Assembly (NCBI RefSeq): GCF_900109175.1
Contig: NZ_FNZE01000014.1
Coordinates: forward strand, 60,069 to 124,068
DNA: 64,000 nt
Source: Pseudomonas linyingensis
Lineage (GTDB): Bacteria; Pseudomonadota; Gammaproteobacteria; Pseudomonadales; Pseudomonadaceae
Reading direction: 5' to 3'
Shown: piece after piece, positions 21,144-31,109 of the stretch
Position numbering within the stretch: the first letter of the stretch is position 1
Layout of the letters: every line of letters begins with the position of its first letter
Notes under the pieces: generated by a model
Database searches by the model: none
Told to the model about the DNA's origin: nothing
Seen by the model: only the letters and a program-made list of their open reading frames with translations
Program-made: the position numbers and the translations under genes

Positions 21144-22703
21144 TCAGACCGGGCGGGCGATCAGGTCGAAGTGGCTGGCCTCCGCCTCGCGTTCGCGGCG
21201 CGGCGGCATGTGCTGCACGGCCACGCGCTGCTCGCCCTGCATGCTTTCCAGGTGCACATCGAAGCCCCACAGACGGTGCAGGTGCCTGAGCACATCTTCG
21301 GTGGAGCTGCCCAGCGGTTTGCGCTCGTGCTGGAAGTGGCGCAGGGTCAGCGAGCGGTCGCCACGGCGGTCGACGTTCCAGATCTGCACGTTCGGCTCGC
21401 GATTGCCGAGGTTGTACTGCGCAGCCAGATGATCGCGGATGATCCGGTAGCCGTTGTCGTCATGGATGGCGTCGACCAGCAGCTCGTCCTGCTGGTCGTC
21501 GTCGCGGATGCTGAACAGGCGGAACTCGCGGATCAGTCGCGGCGAGAGGAACTGCTGGATGAAGCTTTCGTCCTTGAAGTTCTGCATGGCGAACTTGAGG
21601 GTGGCCAGCCAGTCGCTGCCGGCAATGTCGGGGAACCAGCGGCGATCCTCCTCGGTCGGATCCTCGCAGATGCGGCGGATGTCGCGGTACATGGCGAAGC
21701 CCAGCGCATAGGGGTTGATGCCGTTGTAGTAGGGGCTGTCGAACGGCGGCTGGTAGACCACGCTGGTGTGGTACTGGAGGAACTCCATCATGAAGCCGTC
21801 GGTGACCAGGCCCTCATCGTACAGGTCGTTGAGCAGGGTGTAGTGCCAGAAGGTGGCCCAGCCCTCGTTCATCACCTGGGTCTGCCGCTGCGGGTAGAAG
21901 TACTGGGCGATCTTGCGCACGATGCGCACCACCTCGCGCTGCCAGGGCTCCAGCAGCGGCGCGTGCTTCTCGATGAAGTAGAGGATGTTTTCCTGCGGTT
22001 CGGCGGGGAAGCGCTTGCCGTCGTCCTCGCGGCCCTTGCCGGCGCCCTTGGGGATGGTCCGCCACAGGTCGTTGACCTGCTGCTGCAGCTGCTCCTCGCG
22101 ATCCTTCTGGCGGCGGCGCTCCTCCTCGGCAGAGATCGGGTAGGGCCGCTTGTAGCGGTCGACGCCGTAGTTCATCAGCGCATGGCAGGAGTCGAGCAGG
22201 TCTTCCACCGCGTCGATGCCGTGGCGCTCCTCGCACTTGTCGATGTACTGCTTGGCGAACACCAGGTAGTCGATGATCGAGCGGGCATCGGTCCAGCTGC
22301 GGAACAGGTAGTTGCCCTTGAAGAAGCTGTTGTGCCCGTAGCAGGCGTGCGCCACCACCAGCGCCTGCATGCACAGGGTATTTTCTTCCATGAGGTAGGC
22401 GATGCACGGGTCGGAGTTGATCACGATCTCGTAGGCCAGGCCCATCTGGCCGCGCTTGTAGCCCTTCTCGGTGCTAAGGAAGTGCTTGCCGTAAGACCAG
22501 TGGTGGTAGCCGATCGGCATGCCCACCGAGGCGTAGGCATCCATCATCTGCTCGGCACTGATCACCTCAATCTGGTTGGGGTAGGTATCCAGCGCGTAGC
22601 GCTCGGCCAGGCGGGCGATCTCGCGGTCGTAGGTACGGATCAGGTCGAAGGTCCATTCCGAGCCGGTGGACAGGGGCTGGCCTTTCTTGGCGCGAGGGCT
22701 CAT
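21144..22703 (-). CDS. SpoVR/YcgB family protein
   Basis: A 519-residue soluble protein of the SpoVR family (E. coli YcgB). The N-terminus ([35 protein letters not shown]) and the histidine-rich [16 protein letters not shown] and [10 protein letters not shown] segments are family hallmarks; conserved His/Glu residues suggest a metal site, but no activity is established to my knowledge. The start overlaps the stop of the upstream yeaH-type gene by four bases. Together with prkA it forms the widespread prkA-yeaH-spoVR cluster, which is linked in enterobacteria to stationary-phase and nitrogen-stress responses. Confidence 0.93.
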   Translation of the reverse strand: MSPRAKKGQPLSTGSEWTFDLIRTYDREIARLAERYALDTYPNQIEVISAEQMMDAYASVGMPIGYHHWSYGKHFLSTEKGYKRGQMGLAYEIVINSDPCIAYLMEENTLCMQALVVAHACYGHNSFFKGNYLFRSWTDARSIIDYLVFAKQYIDKCEERHGIDAVEDLLDSCHALMNYGVDRYKRPYPISAEEERRRQKDREEQLQQQVNDLWRTIPKGAGKGREDDGKRFPAEPQENILYFIEKHAPLLEPWQREVVRIVRKIAQYFYPQRQTQVMNEGWATFWHYTLLNDLYDEGLVTDGFMMEFLQYHTSVVYQPPFDSPYYNGINPYALGFAMYRDIRRICEDPTEEDRRWFPDIAGSDWLATLKFAMQNFKDESFIQQFLSPRLIREFRLFSIRDDDQQDELLVDAIHDDNGYRIIRDHLAAQYNLGNREPNVQIWNVDRRGDRSLTLRHFQHERKPLGSSTEDVLRHLHRLWGFDVHLESMQGEQRVAVQHMPPRREREAEASHFDLIARPV

Positions 22704-23974
22704 GCAGCGACCCTCCTCTGGAACAGTTCGCGGAACACCGGGTAGATGTCGGCGGCGGAGACGATCTGCTGCTGGGCGAAGCTGTCGGGGAAGGCCTCGC
22801 TGACCTGCTCGTACTCGTGCCACAGCGCCTGGTGCTCGCGCGGGGTGATCTCGACATAGCTGAAGTACTGGACGAACGGCATGATCTGGCGCATCAGGAT
22901 GTCGCGGCAGACCGGAGAGTCGTCGTTCCAGTTGTCGCCGTCCGAGGCCTGGGCGGCGTAGATGTTCCATTCGTTGACCGGGTAGCGTTCGGCCAGCACT
23001 TCCTGCATCAGCTTGAGGGCGCTGGAGACGATGGTGCCGCCGGTTTCCCGCGAGTAGAAAAACTCCTGCTCGTCGACCTCCTTGGCGCTGGTGTGGTGGC
23101 GGATGAACACCACCTCGATCTTGTCGTAGCTGCGCTTGAGGAACAGGTAGAGGAGGATGAAGAAGCGCTTGGCGATGTCCTTGGTGGCCTGGGTCATCGA
23201 GCCGGAGACGTCCATCAGGCAGAACATCACCGCCTTGGAGGTCGGGTTGGGCTGCTTGACCAGCAGGTTGTACTTGAGGTCGAAGGTGTCGAGGAACGGC
23301 AGGCGCTCGATGCGCGCGCGCAGTCCGGCGATCTGTTCTTCCACTTCGCGGATATCGCTGAAGTTGTCCGGCTCCTCGCGCTTGAGGCGTTCCAGTTCGG
23401 CCTTCAGCTCGCGCAGGTGGTTGCGGCTGGAGCCGGACAGGGCGATGCGGCGGGCATGGGCCGAGCGCAGGGTACGCACGATGTTCAGCCGCGCGGGGGT
23501 GCCCTCGCTGCTGATGCCGGCGCGCACGGTCTTGAAGCTGTCCATGCCGGTCAGATGCTTCTTCACCAGGTTGGGCAGGGCCAAGTCCTCGAACATGAAG
23601 TCGAGGAATTCTTCCTGGGTGATCTGGAAGACGAAGTCGTCCTCGCCCTCGCCGGAGTTGCTGGCCTTGCCCTGGCCGGAACCGCCGCCACCGCCGCCGG
23701 AGGGCCGCGGGATGCGCTCGCCGGCGGTGAACTCCTTGTTGCCGGGGTGGATGATGGTCTGCCGGCCGCCGCGGCCATGGTGCAGCACCGGCTCGTCGAT
23801 GTCGCGCGAGGGGATGCTGATCTGCTCGCCGTGCTCCATGTCGGTGATCGAGCGCCGGCTGACGGCCTCCTCCACCGCCTTCTTGATGTGGTCGCGGTAC
23901 CGTCGCAGGAAGCGCTGGCGGTTCACCGTGCTCTTGTTCTTGCCGTTCAGTCGTCGGTCGATGACGTAACTCAT
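22700..23974 (-). CDS. YeaH/DUF444 family protein with von Willebrand A-like domain
   Basis: A 424-residue protein of the UPF0229 (DUF444) family. The N-terminus ([26 protein letters not shown]) is nearly invariant in the family. A Gly-rich linker ([12 protein letters not shown], about 92-103) precedes the folded part, and [12 protein letters not shown] near residue 250 is a MIDAS-like metal motif of vWA domains. It is translationally coupled to spoVR (ATGA overlap) and follows prkA by 92 bases. It may be a partner or adaptor of the PrkA kinase; this is inferred from the constant gene neighbourhood. Confidence 0.92.
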   Translation of the reverse strand: MSYVIDRRLNGKNKSTVNRQRFLRRYRDHIKKAVEEAVSRRSITDMEHGEQISIPSRDIDEPVLHHGRGGRQTIIHPGNKEFTAGERIPRPSGGGGGGSGQGKASNSGEGEDDFVFQITQEEFLDFMFEDLALPNLVKKHLTGMDSFKTVRAGISSEGTPARLNIVRTLRSAHARRIALSGSSRNHLRELKAELERLKREEPDNFSDIREVEEQIAGLRARIERLPFLDTFDLKYNLLVKQPNPTSKAVMFCLMDVSGSMTQATKDIAKRFFILLYLFLKRSYDKIEVVFIRHHTSAKEVDEQEFFYSRETGGTIVSSALKLMQEVLAERYPVNEWNIYAAQASDGDNWNDDSPVCRDILMRQIMPFVQYFSYVEITPREHQALWHEYEQVSEAFPDSFAQQQIVSAADIYPVFRELFQRRVAA

Positions 23975-24066
23975 GGCGTGCTCCGGTGCGGGCTGGAGGC
24001 CGGAGGAGCAGCCCGGAGCGTGACAACCCCCGCGTGGCGCTCCGGACTGGATCTTTCCCTAGAGTA

Positions 24067-25989
24067 CTACTGCGACTTGCGCACGCGCAGATACCATTCG
24101 GCGAGCAGGCGCACCTGTTTCTCGGTGTAGCCGCGCTCGACCATGCGCCGCACGAAGTCGTTGTGTTTCTGCTGCTCGTCCTTGCTGCCCTTGGCGTTGA
24201 AGCTGATGACCGGCAGCAGCTCCTCGGTGTTGGAGAACATCTTCTTCTCGATCACCGCGCGCAGCTTCTCGTAGCTGAGCCAGCTGGGGTTCTTTCCGTT
24301 GTTGTTGGCCCGCGCGCGCAGCACGAAGTTGACGATCTCGTTGCGGAAGTCCTTCGGATTGCTGATGCCGGCCGGCTTCTCGATCTTCTCCAACTCCTCG
24401 TTGAGCGAGCCGCGGTTGAGGATCTCGCCGGTCTCCGGGTCGCGGTACTCCTGGTCCTGGATCCAGAAGTCGGCGTACAGCACGTAGCGGTCGAAGATGT
24501 TCTGCCCGTACTCGCTGTAGGACTCCAGGTAGGCGGTCTGGATTTCCTTGCCGATGAACTCGACGTAGCGCGGCGCCAGGTATTCCTTGAGGAAGCGCAG
24601 ATAGCGCTCGCGGGTTTCCGCCGGGAACTGTTCCTGCTCGATCTGCTGTTCGAGCACGTAGAGCAGGTGCACCGGGTTGGCCGCCACCTCGTGGGGGTCG
24701 AAGTTGAACACCTTGGAGAGGATCTTGAAGGCGAAGCGGGTCGACAGGCCGTTCATGCCTTCGTCGACACCGGCACTGTCGCGGTACTCCTGGATCGACT
24801 TGGCCTTGGGATCGGTGTCCTTGAGGTTCTCGCCGTCGTACACCCGCATCTTCGAGTAGATGTTGGAGTTTTCCGGCTCCTTCAGGCGGCTCAGTACGGT
24901 GAACTGGGCGAGCATCTTCAGGGTGTCCGGGGCGCAGTGGGCCTGGGCCAGCGAGCTGTTGACCAGCAGCTTGTCGTAGATCTTGATCTCGTCGGTGACG
25001 CGCAGGCAGTAGGGCACCTTGACGATGTAGATGCGGTCGATGAACGCTTCGTTGTTCTTGTTGTTGCGGAAGCTGTGCCACTCGGCCTCGTTGGAGTGGG
25101 CGAGTAGGATGCCGCTGTAGGGAATCGCGCCGAGGCCTTCGGTGCTGTTGTAGTTGCCTTCCTGGGTGGCGGTCAGCAGCGGGTGCAGCACCTTGATCGG
25201 CGCCTTGAACATCTCGACGAACTCCATGATGCCCTGGTTGGCGCGGCACAACGCGCCGGAGTAGCTGTAGGCATCCGGGTCGTTCTGCGGGAACTCCTCG
25301 AGCTTGCGGATATCGACCTTGCCGACCAGGGCGGAGATGTCCTGGTTGTTCTCGTCACCCGGCTCGGTCTTGGCGATGGCGATCTGGTTGAGGATCGACG
25401 GGTACAGCTTGACCACGCGGAACTGGCTGATGTCGCCGCCGAACTCGGTGAGGCGCTTGGCCGCCCACGGCGACATGATCGAGCTCAGGTAGCGCTGCGG
25501 GATGCCGTAGTCTTCCTCGAGGATGGCGCCGTCCTCGTCCGGGTTGAACAGGCCGAGCGGCGACTCGAACACCGGCGAACCCTTGATGGCGTAGAAGGGG
25601 ATGTGTTCCATCAGGTGCTTGAGCTTCTCGGCCAGCGACGACTTGCCGCCGCCCACCGGGCCCAGCAGGTAGAGGATCTGCTTCTTCTCCTCCAGGCCCT
25701 GGGCGGCGTGGCGGAAGTAGGAGACGATCTGGTCGATGCACTCTTCCATGCCGTGGAAGTCGGCAAAGGCCGGATAGCGGCGGATCACCTTGTTGGAGAA
25801 GATTCGCGACAGTCGCGAGTCGGTGGAGGTATCCACCAGCTGCGCCTCGCCGATGGCCTTGAGCATGCGCTCGGCCGCACTGGCGTAGGTCAGCGGATCC
25901 TGCTTGCACAGGTCGAGATACTCCTGCAGGGAGTATTCCTCCTGGCGCGTAGTTTCGTAGCGTTGTTGGAAATGGCTGAAAATGCTCAT
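24067..25989 (-). CDS. prkA: PrkA/YeaG family serine protein kinase with AAA-type ATP-binding domain
   Basis: A 640-residue protein of the PrkA family (E. coli YeaG). The N-terminal AAA-like part contains a Walker A loop (LLGPVGGGKSSLAEKLK near 105) and the C-terminal half has the PrkA C-terminal, kinase-like region. The start at 25989 (MSIFSHFQQRYETTRQEEYSL) is preceded by AGGTGA and matches homologues; an ATG five codons upstream is rejected. It is the first gene of prkA-yeaH-spoVR. YeaG is reported as a Ser/Thr kinase important in nutrient stress; AAA-protease activity has been proposed for the Bacillus protein. Confidence 0.93.
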   Translation of the reverse strand: MSIFSHFQQRYETTRQEEYSLQEYLDLCKQDPLTYASAAERMLKAIGEAQLVDTSTDSRLSRIFSNKVIRRYPAFADFHGMEECIDQIVSYFRHAAQGLEEKKQILYLLGPVGGGKSSLAEKLKHLMEHIPFYAIKGSPVFESPLGLFNPDEDGAILEEDYGIPQRYLSSIMSPWAAKRLTEFGGDISQFRVVKLYPSILNQIAIAKTEPGDENNQDISALVGKVDIRKLEEFPQNDPDAYSYSGALCRANQGIMEFVEMFKAPIKVLHPLLTATQEGNYNSTEGLGAIPYSGILLAHSNEAEWHSFRNNKNNEAFIDRIYIVKVPYCLRVTDEIKIYDKLLVNSSLAQAHCAPDTLKMLAQFTVLSRLKEPENSNIYSKMRVYDGENLKDTDPKAKSIQEYRDSAGVDEGMNGLSTRFAFKILSKVFNFDPHEVAANPVHLLYVLEQQIEQEQFPAETRERYLRFLKEYLAPRYVEFIGKEIQTAYLESYSEYGQNIFDRYVLYADFWIQDQEYRDPETGEILNRGSLNEELEKIEKPAGISNPKDFRNEIVNFVLRARANNNGKNPSWLSYEKLRAVIEKKMFSNTEELLPVISFNAKGSKDEQQKHNDFVRRMVERGYTEKQVRLLAEWYLRVRKSQ

Positions 25990-26112
25990 CACGTCACCTC
26001 GCACGATGCCTTAACCGGACGCGGGCCTCGGGCGGGCATTGAGCAGACCGGTGTGTGGCACCGACCCGCCTGACCCCTCTCTCGACCCCCAATGGTCGTA
26101 CTACCTGCCTGG

Positions 26113-26139
26113 AAGCCGGTGGTCCGGCTTTCCTTTTTG
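26113..26139 (+). terminator. orphan plus-strand terminator-like hairpin upstream of prkA
   Basis: AAGCCGG at 26113-26119 pairs with CCGGCTT at 26124-26130 (loop TGGT), followed by TCCTTTTTG. The T tract is on the plus strand only, yet genes on both sides run on the minus strand. It could end a small plus-strand transcript antisense to the prkA leader, or be a hairpin in the minus-strand prkA leader. Nothing else stands out in the 235-base prkA-glpE gap. Confidence 0.45.
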
Positions 26140-26224
26140 CAAATCGCTTGAGATGAGCATAGACCTGCTTGGCGGCGAGCGCAGCAGGAAAATCGGCTGA
26201 GGAGTGAGCGGAAGGGCGAGCGGT

Positions 26225-26554
26225 TCAGTCGTCCTGGCCGCGGGCGACCTCGTCCGGGTAGTGACGATTCCACAGCTCGAAACCGCCATCGAGGCTGTAG
26301 ACGTCGCTGAACCCCTGGTGGGCGAGGTAGGCCGCGGCACTCTGGCTGGAGTTGCCGTGGTAGCAGACCACCAGCAGTGGTGCGTCGAGGTCGGCGCTGG
26401 CGATGAAGTCGGCCAGCGAGTGGTTGTCCAGGTGGCGTGCGCCGCGGATGTGGCCGTTGGCGAAGCTGTGCGGGTCGCGGATGTCGACCACCGCGGCGCC
26501 ATCCAGACGCAGGTTGTGGGCGCTGACGGGATCGATGCGCTTGAATTCGCTCAT
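26225..26554 (-). CDS. glpE: thiosulfate sulfurtransferase GlpE (single-domain rhodanese)
   Basis: A 109-residue rhodanese. The active-site loop is CYHGNSS with the catalytic cysteine near residue 64, and the N-terminal [18 protein letters not shown] motif is typical of GlpE. It transfers sulfane sulfur from thiosulfate to cyanide or thioredoxin-type acceptors in the cytosol. The start at 26554 overlaps the apaH stop by four bases (ATGA), so it is the last gene of the lptD-surA-pdxA-ksgA-apaG-apaH-glpE run. Confidence 0.92.
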   Translation of the reverse strand: MSEFKRIDPVSAHNLRLDGAAVVDIRDPHSFANGHIRGARHLDNHSLADFIASADLDAPLLVVCYHGNSSQSAAAYLAHQGFSDVYSLDGGFELWNRHYPDEVARGQDD

Positions 26555-27375
26555 GGTTGCTCCTTTTGGCAACTGCAGGTGTGGCGCTCGCCGCTGTCGA
26601 CGTTGAGCAGCGTCAGGCTGGCCCCCCACACGCAGCCGGAATCCAACGCCTCGATGCCGGGCTCGCTGCAGCGGCCCTGCAGGGCGGCCCAGTGCCCGAA
26701 GATGATCTTCTGTCCGCGGGTCTTGCGGTTGAGGTGGCTGAACCAGGGGGCATAGCCGCTCGGTGCGCTGTCCAGGCCTTCCTTGCTCTTCAGGTCGAGA
26801 CGACCGTCGGCAGTGCAGAAGCGCATGCGGGTGAAGTAGTTGGTGATGGTCCGCAACCGAGTGACCCCGCGCAGCTCGCTGCTCCACTTGTTCGGCTCGT
26901 TGCCGTACATGCCGTCGAGGAACAGTGGCAGGCGGGTCTCGTCGCGCAGGGCTTCCTCGACCTCGGCCGCGCGCTTGCGCGCCTTCTTCAGGGTCCACTG
27001 CGGCGGGATGCCGGCATGCACCAGGGTGATCTGCCGCTGCTGGTCATGATGCAGCAGCGGCAGGTGGCTCAGCCAGTCGAGCAGCTCGTCGCGATCCGGC
27101 GCGTCGAGGATTTCGCGCAGGGTATCGCCCTTCTTCAGTCGCTCGGCGTTGTGCGCCACGGCCAGCAGGTGCAGGTCGTGATTGCCGAGCACGCTGGTCA
27201 CCGATTCGCGCATGGCAAACAGGAAGCGCAGGGTTTCCAGCGACTGTGGGCCGCGGTTGACCAGATCGCCGACCAGCCACAGGTGGTCGCGAGCCGGATC
27301 GAAGGCCACCCGATCGAGCAGGCACTTGAGCGGCTGCAGGCAGCCCTGGACGTCGCCGACGGCATACAGCGCCAT
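26551..27375 (-). CDS. apaH: diadenosine tetraphosphatase, symmetrical
   Basis: A 274-residue metallophosphoesterase that splits Ap4A into two ADP. The metal-binding motifs are in order: GDVQGC (residues 7-12), VGDLVNRGP (about 35-43) and GNHDLH (about 64-69). The C-terminal part contains GHWAALQG with another metal histidine. It overlaps apaG by one base and glpE by four, so the three are translationally coupled. Its role is removal of alarmone-like dinucleotides made by aminoacyl-tRNA synthetases. Confidence 0.95.
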   Translation of the reverse strand: MALYAVGDVQGCLQPLKCLLDRVAFDPARDHLWLVGDLVNRGPQSLETLRFLFAMRESVTSVLGNHDLHLLAVAHNAERLKKGDTLREILDAPDRDELLDWLSHLPLLHHDQQRQITLVHAGIPPQWTLKKARKRAAEVEEALRDETRLPLFLDGMYGNEPNKWSSELRGVTRLRTITNYFTRMRFCTADGRLDLKSKEGLDSAPSGYAPWFSHLNRKTRGQKIIFGHWAALQGRCSEPGIEALDSGCVWGASLTLLNVDSGERHTCSCQKEQP

Positions 27376-27761
27376 CAGTGCAGGGCTCCGGGCACCGCCA
27401 GGCGGAATGGCTGGATCGGCGCGGCGAAGCCGTGGCCGTCGCCGGCCTGCATGCCGAAGCTGCCATGCATGCTGCCGACCGGGGTGGCCAGCACGCAGCC
27501 GCTGGTGTAGGTGTGGCTCTGTCCGGGCTGCAGCAGCGGCTGCTCGCCGACCACGCCGGGACCGCGGACCTCCTGCACCTTGGCGTTGCCGTCGGTGATG
27601 ATCCAGTGCCGGGTCAGCAGCTTGGCGGCCAGCAGCCCGCTGTTGCGGATGGTCACCGTGTAGGCGAAGGCGTAGCGCTCCTGGTCCGGCAGCGACTGCT
27701 CGGGCAGGTGGCGAGTGACGACGCTGACGTCGATCTGGTAGCGCGGGTCCGGTGTGGTCAT
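27375..27761 (-). CDS. apaG: ApaG domain protein
   Basis: A 128-residue protein with the ApaG beta-sandwich sequence ([54 protein letters not shown]). Its biochemical role is not settled; in enterobacteria it is linked to cobalt and magnesium efflux (CorD phenotype). The start at 27761 ([14 protein letters not shown]) is chosen from family length; an ATG eight codons upstream is possible. It sits between ksgA and apaH as in most gammaproteobacteria. Confidence 0.92.
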   Translation of the reverse strand: MTTPDPRYQIDVSVVTRHLPEQSLPDQERYAFAYTVTIRNSGLLAAKLLTRHWIITDGNAKVQEVRGPGVVGEQPLLQPGQSHTYTSGCVLATPVGSMHGSFGMQAGDGHGFAAPIQPFRLAVPGALH

Positions 27762-27804
27762 TGTTGTGGCGGCTTCGGGCGGCATGACATAAAAGCTTAG
27801 CGAT

Positions 27805-28611
27805 TCACTCGGGTGCTGTCTGCAGGGCCAGCTGGTCGGCCAGGCGCACGAAGGCGGCCAGATCCAGCTGTTCCGGACGCAGGCTGCCATCCACGCCGGC
27901 GGCCTCGATGGCCTGGGCGTCGAGCAGCTGCTTGAGGGTGTTGCGCAGGGTCTTGCGCCGCTGGTTGAAGGCTTCGCGCACCACGCGCTCGAGCAGGCGA
28001 TGATCCTTGGCCGGGTGCGGCAGCACCGCGTGCGGCACCAGGCGGACGATGGCCGATTCGACCTTGGGCGGGGGGTTGAAGGCGCCCGGGCCGACGTTGA
28101 ACAGGTGCTCGACCCGGCAGTGGTACTGCACCATGATCGACAGCCGCCCCCAGTCGCCACCGCCCGGCGTGGCGGCCAGGCGCTCGACCACCTCCTTCTG
28201 CAGCATGAAGTGCATGTCCTCGATGATCGCGGCATGCTCGAGCAGGTGGAAGATCAGCGGCGTGGAGATGTTGTAGGGCAGGTTGCCGACCACGCGCAGC
28301 TTGTTGCCGTCCGCCACCAGGCTGTTGAAGTCGAACTTCAGCGCATCGCCGGCGTTGAGGGTGAAGTTCGGATCGATGCCGAAGCGCATCTGCAGCAGGG
28401 GCAGCAGGTCCTTGTCCAGCTCGATCACGTCCAGCTTGGCGCCGCTGCCGAGCAGACCCTCGGTAAGGGCGCCCTGACCGGGGCCGATTTCCACCACGTG
28501 CTCGCCCGAGCGGGCATGGATGGCGCGCAGGATGCGGTGGATGACGCCGGCATCGTGCAGGAAGTTCTGGCCGAAGCGCTTGCGGGCGCGGTGTTGGTAC
28601 AGCTCGGACAT
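27805..28611 (-). CDS. ksgA: 16S rRNA (A1518/A1519-N6)-dimethyltransferase
   Basis: A 268-residue SAM-dependent enzyme that dimethylates two adjacent adenosines in the 3' hairpin of 16S rRNA late in 30S assembly. Motif X ([11 protein letters not shown]), motif I ([15 protein letters not shown]) and motif IV ([12 protein letters not shown]) are intact. The start at 28611 ([11 protein letters not shown]) matches homologues; an ATG nine codons upstream is disfavoured. It follows pdxA by 198 bases with no gene between. Confidence 0.95.
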   Translation of the reverse strand: MSELYQHRARKRFGQNFLHDAGVIHRILRAIHARSGEHVVEIGPGQGALTEGLLGSGAKLDVIELDKDLLPLLQMRFGIDPNFTLNAGDALKFDFNSLVADGNKLRVVGNLPYNISTPLIFHLLEHAAIIEDMHFMLQKEVVERLAATPGGGDWGRLSIMVQYHCRVEHLFNVGPGAFNPPPKVESAIVRLVPHAVLPHPAKDHRLLERVVREAFNQRRKTLRNTLKQLLDAQAIEAAGVDGSLRPEQLDLAAFVRLADQLALQTAPE

Positions 28612-28809
28612 CGGGGGACTCCAGGCCTGGAGCGGCAAGCGTCACGCTTGAACCCAGGGCGAAAAAGACGAAGGCGCGCAGTTTACCAGCGAACACGCTG
28701 CTAGGCGGGCTCTGTCGGCTGGGCTGCAGACGGCAGGGGGGAATTCGCCGGCGATGGGCCGTCAGGTCGCGCAAGGTGGAAAAGGCCCGCCCTGCGTCTG
28801 CCTGGGGTT

Positions 28810-29811
28810 TCAGACGGCTTGGCGGGAGCCGGCGGTCATCTGGTAGGCGGTTTCCAGTGCCACCTGCAGACTGCCGGTGTCAACGCGGCCGCTGCCGGCC
28901 AGATCCAGCGCGGTGCCGTGGTCGACCGAGGTGCGCACGATCGGCAGGCCGAGGGTGACGTTCACCGCAGCGCCGAAGCCCTTGTACTTGAGCACGGGCA
29001 GGCCTTGGTCGTGGTACATGGCCAGCACGGCATCGCAGTGCTCGAGGTGCTTGGGGGTGAAGAGGGTGTCGGCCGGCAGCGGGCCGATCAGCTCGAGGCC
29101 TTCCGCGCGCAGGCGCGCCAGGGTCGGCGCGATGATGTCGATTTCCTCGCGGCCCAGGTGGCCGCCCTCGCCGGCGTGGGGGTTGAGGCCGCAGACCAGG
29201 ATGCGCGGGCTGGCGATGCCGAACTTGTCCTGCAGGTCGGCGTGCAGGATGCGGGTCACTCGCTCCAGGCGCGCGGCGGTGATGGCGTCGGCCACCGCGC
29301 GCAGCGGCAGATGGGTGGTGACCAGCGCCACGCGCAGGCCGCGGGTGGCCAGCATCATCACTACCTGTTCGGTGTGGGTCAGCTCGGCGAGGAATTCGGT
29401 GTGTCCGGAGAAGGGGATACCGGCCTCGTTGATCACGCCCTTGTGCACCGGGGCGGTGATCATCCCGGCGAAGTCGCCGTTGACGCAGCCGTTGCCGGCG
29501 CGCAGCAGGGTCTCCAGCACGTAGGCGGCGTTGCGCGGGTCGAGCTGACCGGCGACCACTGCTGCGGCCAGCGGCGTGTCCCACACATACAGGCTGCCGG
29601 CCGGCGCCGGAGCATCCGGCCAGGCGCCGGGACCGACCGCCAGCAGGGCGATGTCCAGGCCCAGCTGCGTGGCGCGCTCGGCCAGCAGCTGACGGCTGGC
29701 GATCGCCACCAGCGCATGCGGCTGGGCTGCGCGGGCGAGCAGCAGGCACAGGTCGGGACCGATGCCGGCCGGCTCGCCGGGGGTCAGGGCAAAGCGCCGG
29801 GCCTCGGTCAC
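28810..29811 (-). CDS. pdxA: 4-hydroxythreonine-4-phosphate dehydrogenase
   Basis: A 333-residue NAD-dependent enzyme of pyridoxal phosphate synthesis. The N-terminus ([20 protein letters not shown]) and the metal-binding segments ([45 protein letters not shown]) are characteristic. The start overlaps the surA stop by four bases, consistent with the conserved surA-pdxA-ksgA order. Confidence 0.95.
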   Translation of the reverse strand: MTEARRFALTPGEPAGIGPDLCLLLARAAQPHALVAIASRQLLAERATQLGLDIALLAVGPGAWPDAPAPAGSLYVWDTPLAAAVVAGQLDPRNAAYVLETLLRAGNGCVNGDFAGMITAPVHKGVINEAGIPFSGHTEFLAELTHTEQVVMMLATRGLRVALVTTHLPLRAVADAITAARLERVTRILHADLQDKFGIASPRILVCGLNPHAGEGGHLGREEIDIIAPTLARLRAEGLELIGPLPADTLFTPKHLEHCDAVLAMYHDQGLPVLKYKGFGAAVNVTLGLPIVRTSVDHGTALDLAGSGRVDTGSLQVALETAYQMTAGSRQAV

Positions 29812-31109
29812 AGGCGGATTTCCACGTAGGCTTCGTCGCGGATCTGGCGCAGCCAGTTCTGCAGTTCCTCGTCGTACTTGCGGTTGCGCAGCAGGTTGAG
29901 CGCTTGCTGTTCGCGGGCCTCGCCGCTGGCGTCGCTGGTACGGCGGTCCAGCACTTCCAGCACGTGCCAGCCGAACGGGCTGCGGAACGGCTGCGACAGC
30001 TCGCCGATCCGGCTGTCGGCCATTACCGCGCGGAACTCCGGCACCAGGGCGTTGGGGTCGATCCAGTTGAGGTCGCCGCCGTTGAGCGCCGAACCCGGAT
30101 CTTCGGAGAAGCTCTTCGCCAGGGCGGCGAAGTCCTCGCCGGCGCGCAGGCGCTGGTACAGACGCTCGGCCAGCTGGCGGGTCTGCTCGTCGCTGCGGAT
30201 TTCGCTGGGCTTGAGCAGGATGTGGCGCACGTGGACCTCCTCGCGCAGCACGCCCTGCTCGCCGCCGCGCTTGTCGAGCAGCTTGAGCATGATGAAGCCG
30301 GCCGGCGTGCGCACCGGTTCGCTGACCTCGCCGACACCCAGGGCGCCGATCATGGTGTCGAACGGCGGAGGCAGCTGGGCGGCCTTGCGCCAGCCGATCT
30401 CGCCGCCCTCGAGGGCGTTCTCGCTGGCCGAGCGGGCCGCAGCCAGGCGGGCGAAGTCGGCGCCGCGCTGCAGCTGGGCATGGATCTCGCGGGCCTGGCG
30501 CTCGGCCTCCTGGATCGCCTGGGGCGAGGCACCTTCGCTCAGCGGGATGAGGATGTTGGCCAGACGGAATTCCTCCGACAGCTGCAGCTTGCCCAGATCG
30601 GAGGCGAGGAAGTTCTGCACTTCCTGCTCGCTGACCTGGATGCGCTCAGCCACCCGGCGCTGGCGCGCACGGCTGATGATCAGTTCGCGGCGCACCTGCT
30701 CGCGGGCTTCGTCGTAGGACAGGCCGTCGCGGGCGAGGGCGGCGCGGAACTGGTCGAGGGTCAGGTTGTTGCGCTGGGCGATGGTGGCCAGCGCCTGATT
30801 CAGTTCCTCGTCGGCGATGCGGATGCCCGAGCGCTCGCCGATCTGCAGCTGCAGGTTCTCGACGATCAGGCGCTCCAGCACCTGCGGGGCGAGCGCCTCG
30901 CGGGGCGGCAGTTCGCCGCTGCGTTTGGCGAGGTTCTGCTGCACTTCGGCGAGGCGGCGGTCGAGCTGGCTCTGCATGATCACGTCGTTGTCGACGATGG
31001 CCACCACGCGGTCGAGCGGTTTGACCTCGGCGTGGGCCGTGGCGCAGAGCAGCAGGGCGCCCAGAGCGAGCGGGCGCAGACAATCAGAAAGCTTGGTCTT
31101 CACGTTCAC
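29808..31109 (-). CDS. surA: periplasmic peptidyl-prolyl isomerase / outer-membrane protein chaperone SurA
   Basis: A 433-residue periplasmic chaperone for outer-membrane proteins, including LptD encoded just upstream. It has a signal peptide ([12 protein letters not shown]), an N-terminal chaperone domain ([22 protein letters not shown]) and two parvulin domains (about 177-278 and 288-390). The start is GTG at 31109, which overlaps the end of lptD by 26 bases; AAGG lies five bases before it. A second in-frame GTG two codons later (MKTKLSD) is an alternative. Confidence 0.93.
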   Translation of the reverse strand: MNVKTKLSDCLRPLALGALLLCATAHAEVKPLDRVVAIVDNDVIMQSQLDRRLAEVQQNLAKRSGELPPREALAPQVLERLIVENLQLQIGERSGIRIADEELNQALATIAQRNNLTLDQFRAALARDGLSYDEAREQVRRELIISRARQRRVAERIQVSEQEVQNFLASDLGKLQLSEEFRLANILIPLSEGASPQAIQEAERQAREIHAQLQRGADFARLAAARSASENALEGGEIGWRKAAQLPPPFDTMIGALGVGEVSEPVRTPAGFIMLKLLDKRGGEQGVLREEVHVRHILLKPSEIRSDEQTRQLAERLYQRLRAGEDFAALAKSFSEDPGSALNGGDLNWIDPNALVPEFRAVMADSRIGELSQPFRSPFGWHVLEVLDRRTSDASGEAREQQALNLLRNRKYDEELQNWLRQIRDEAYVEIRL

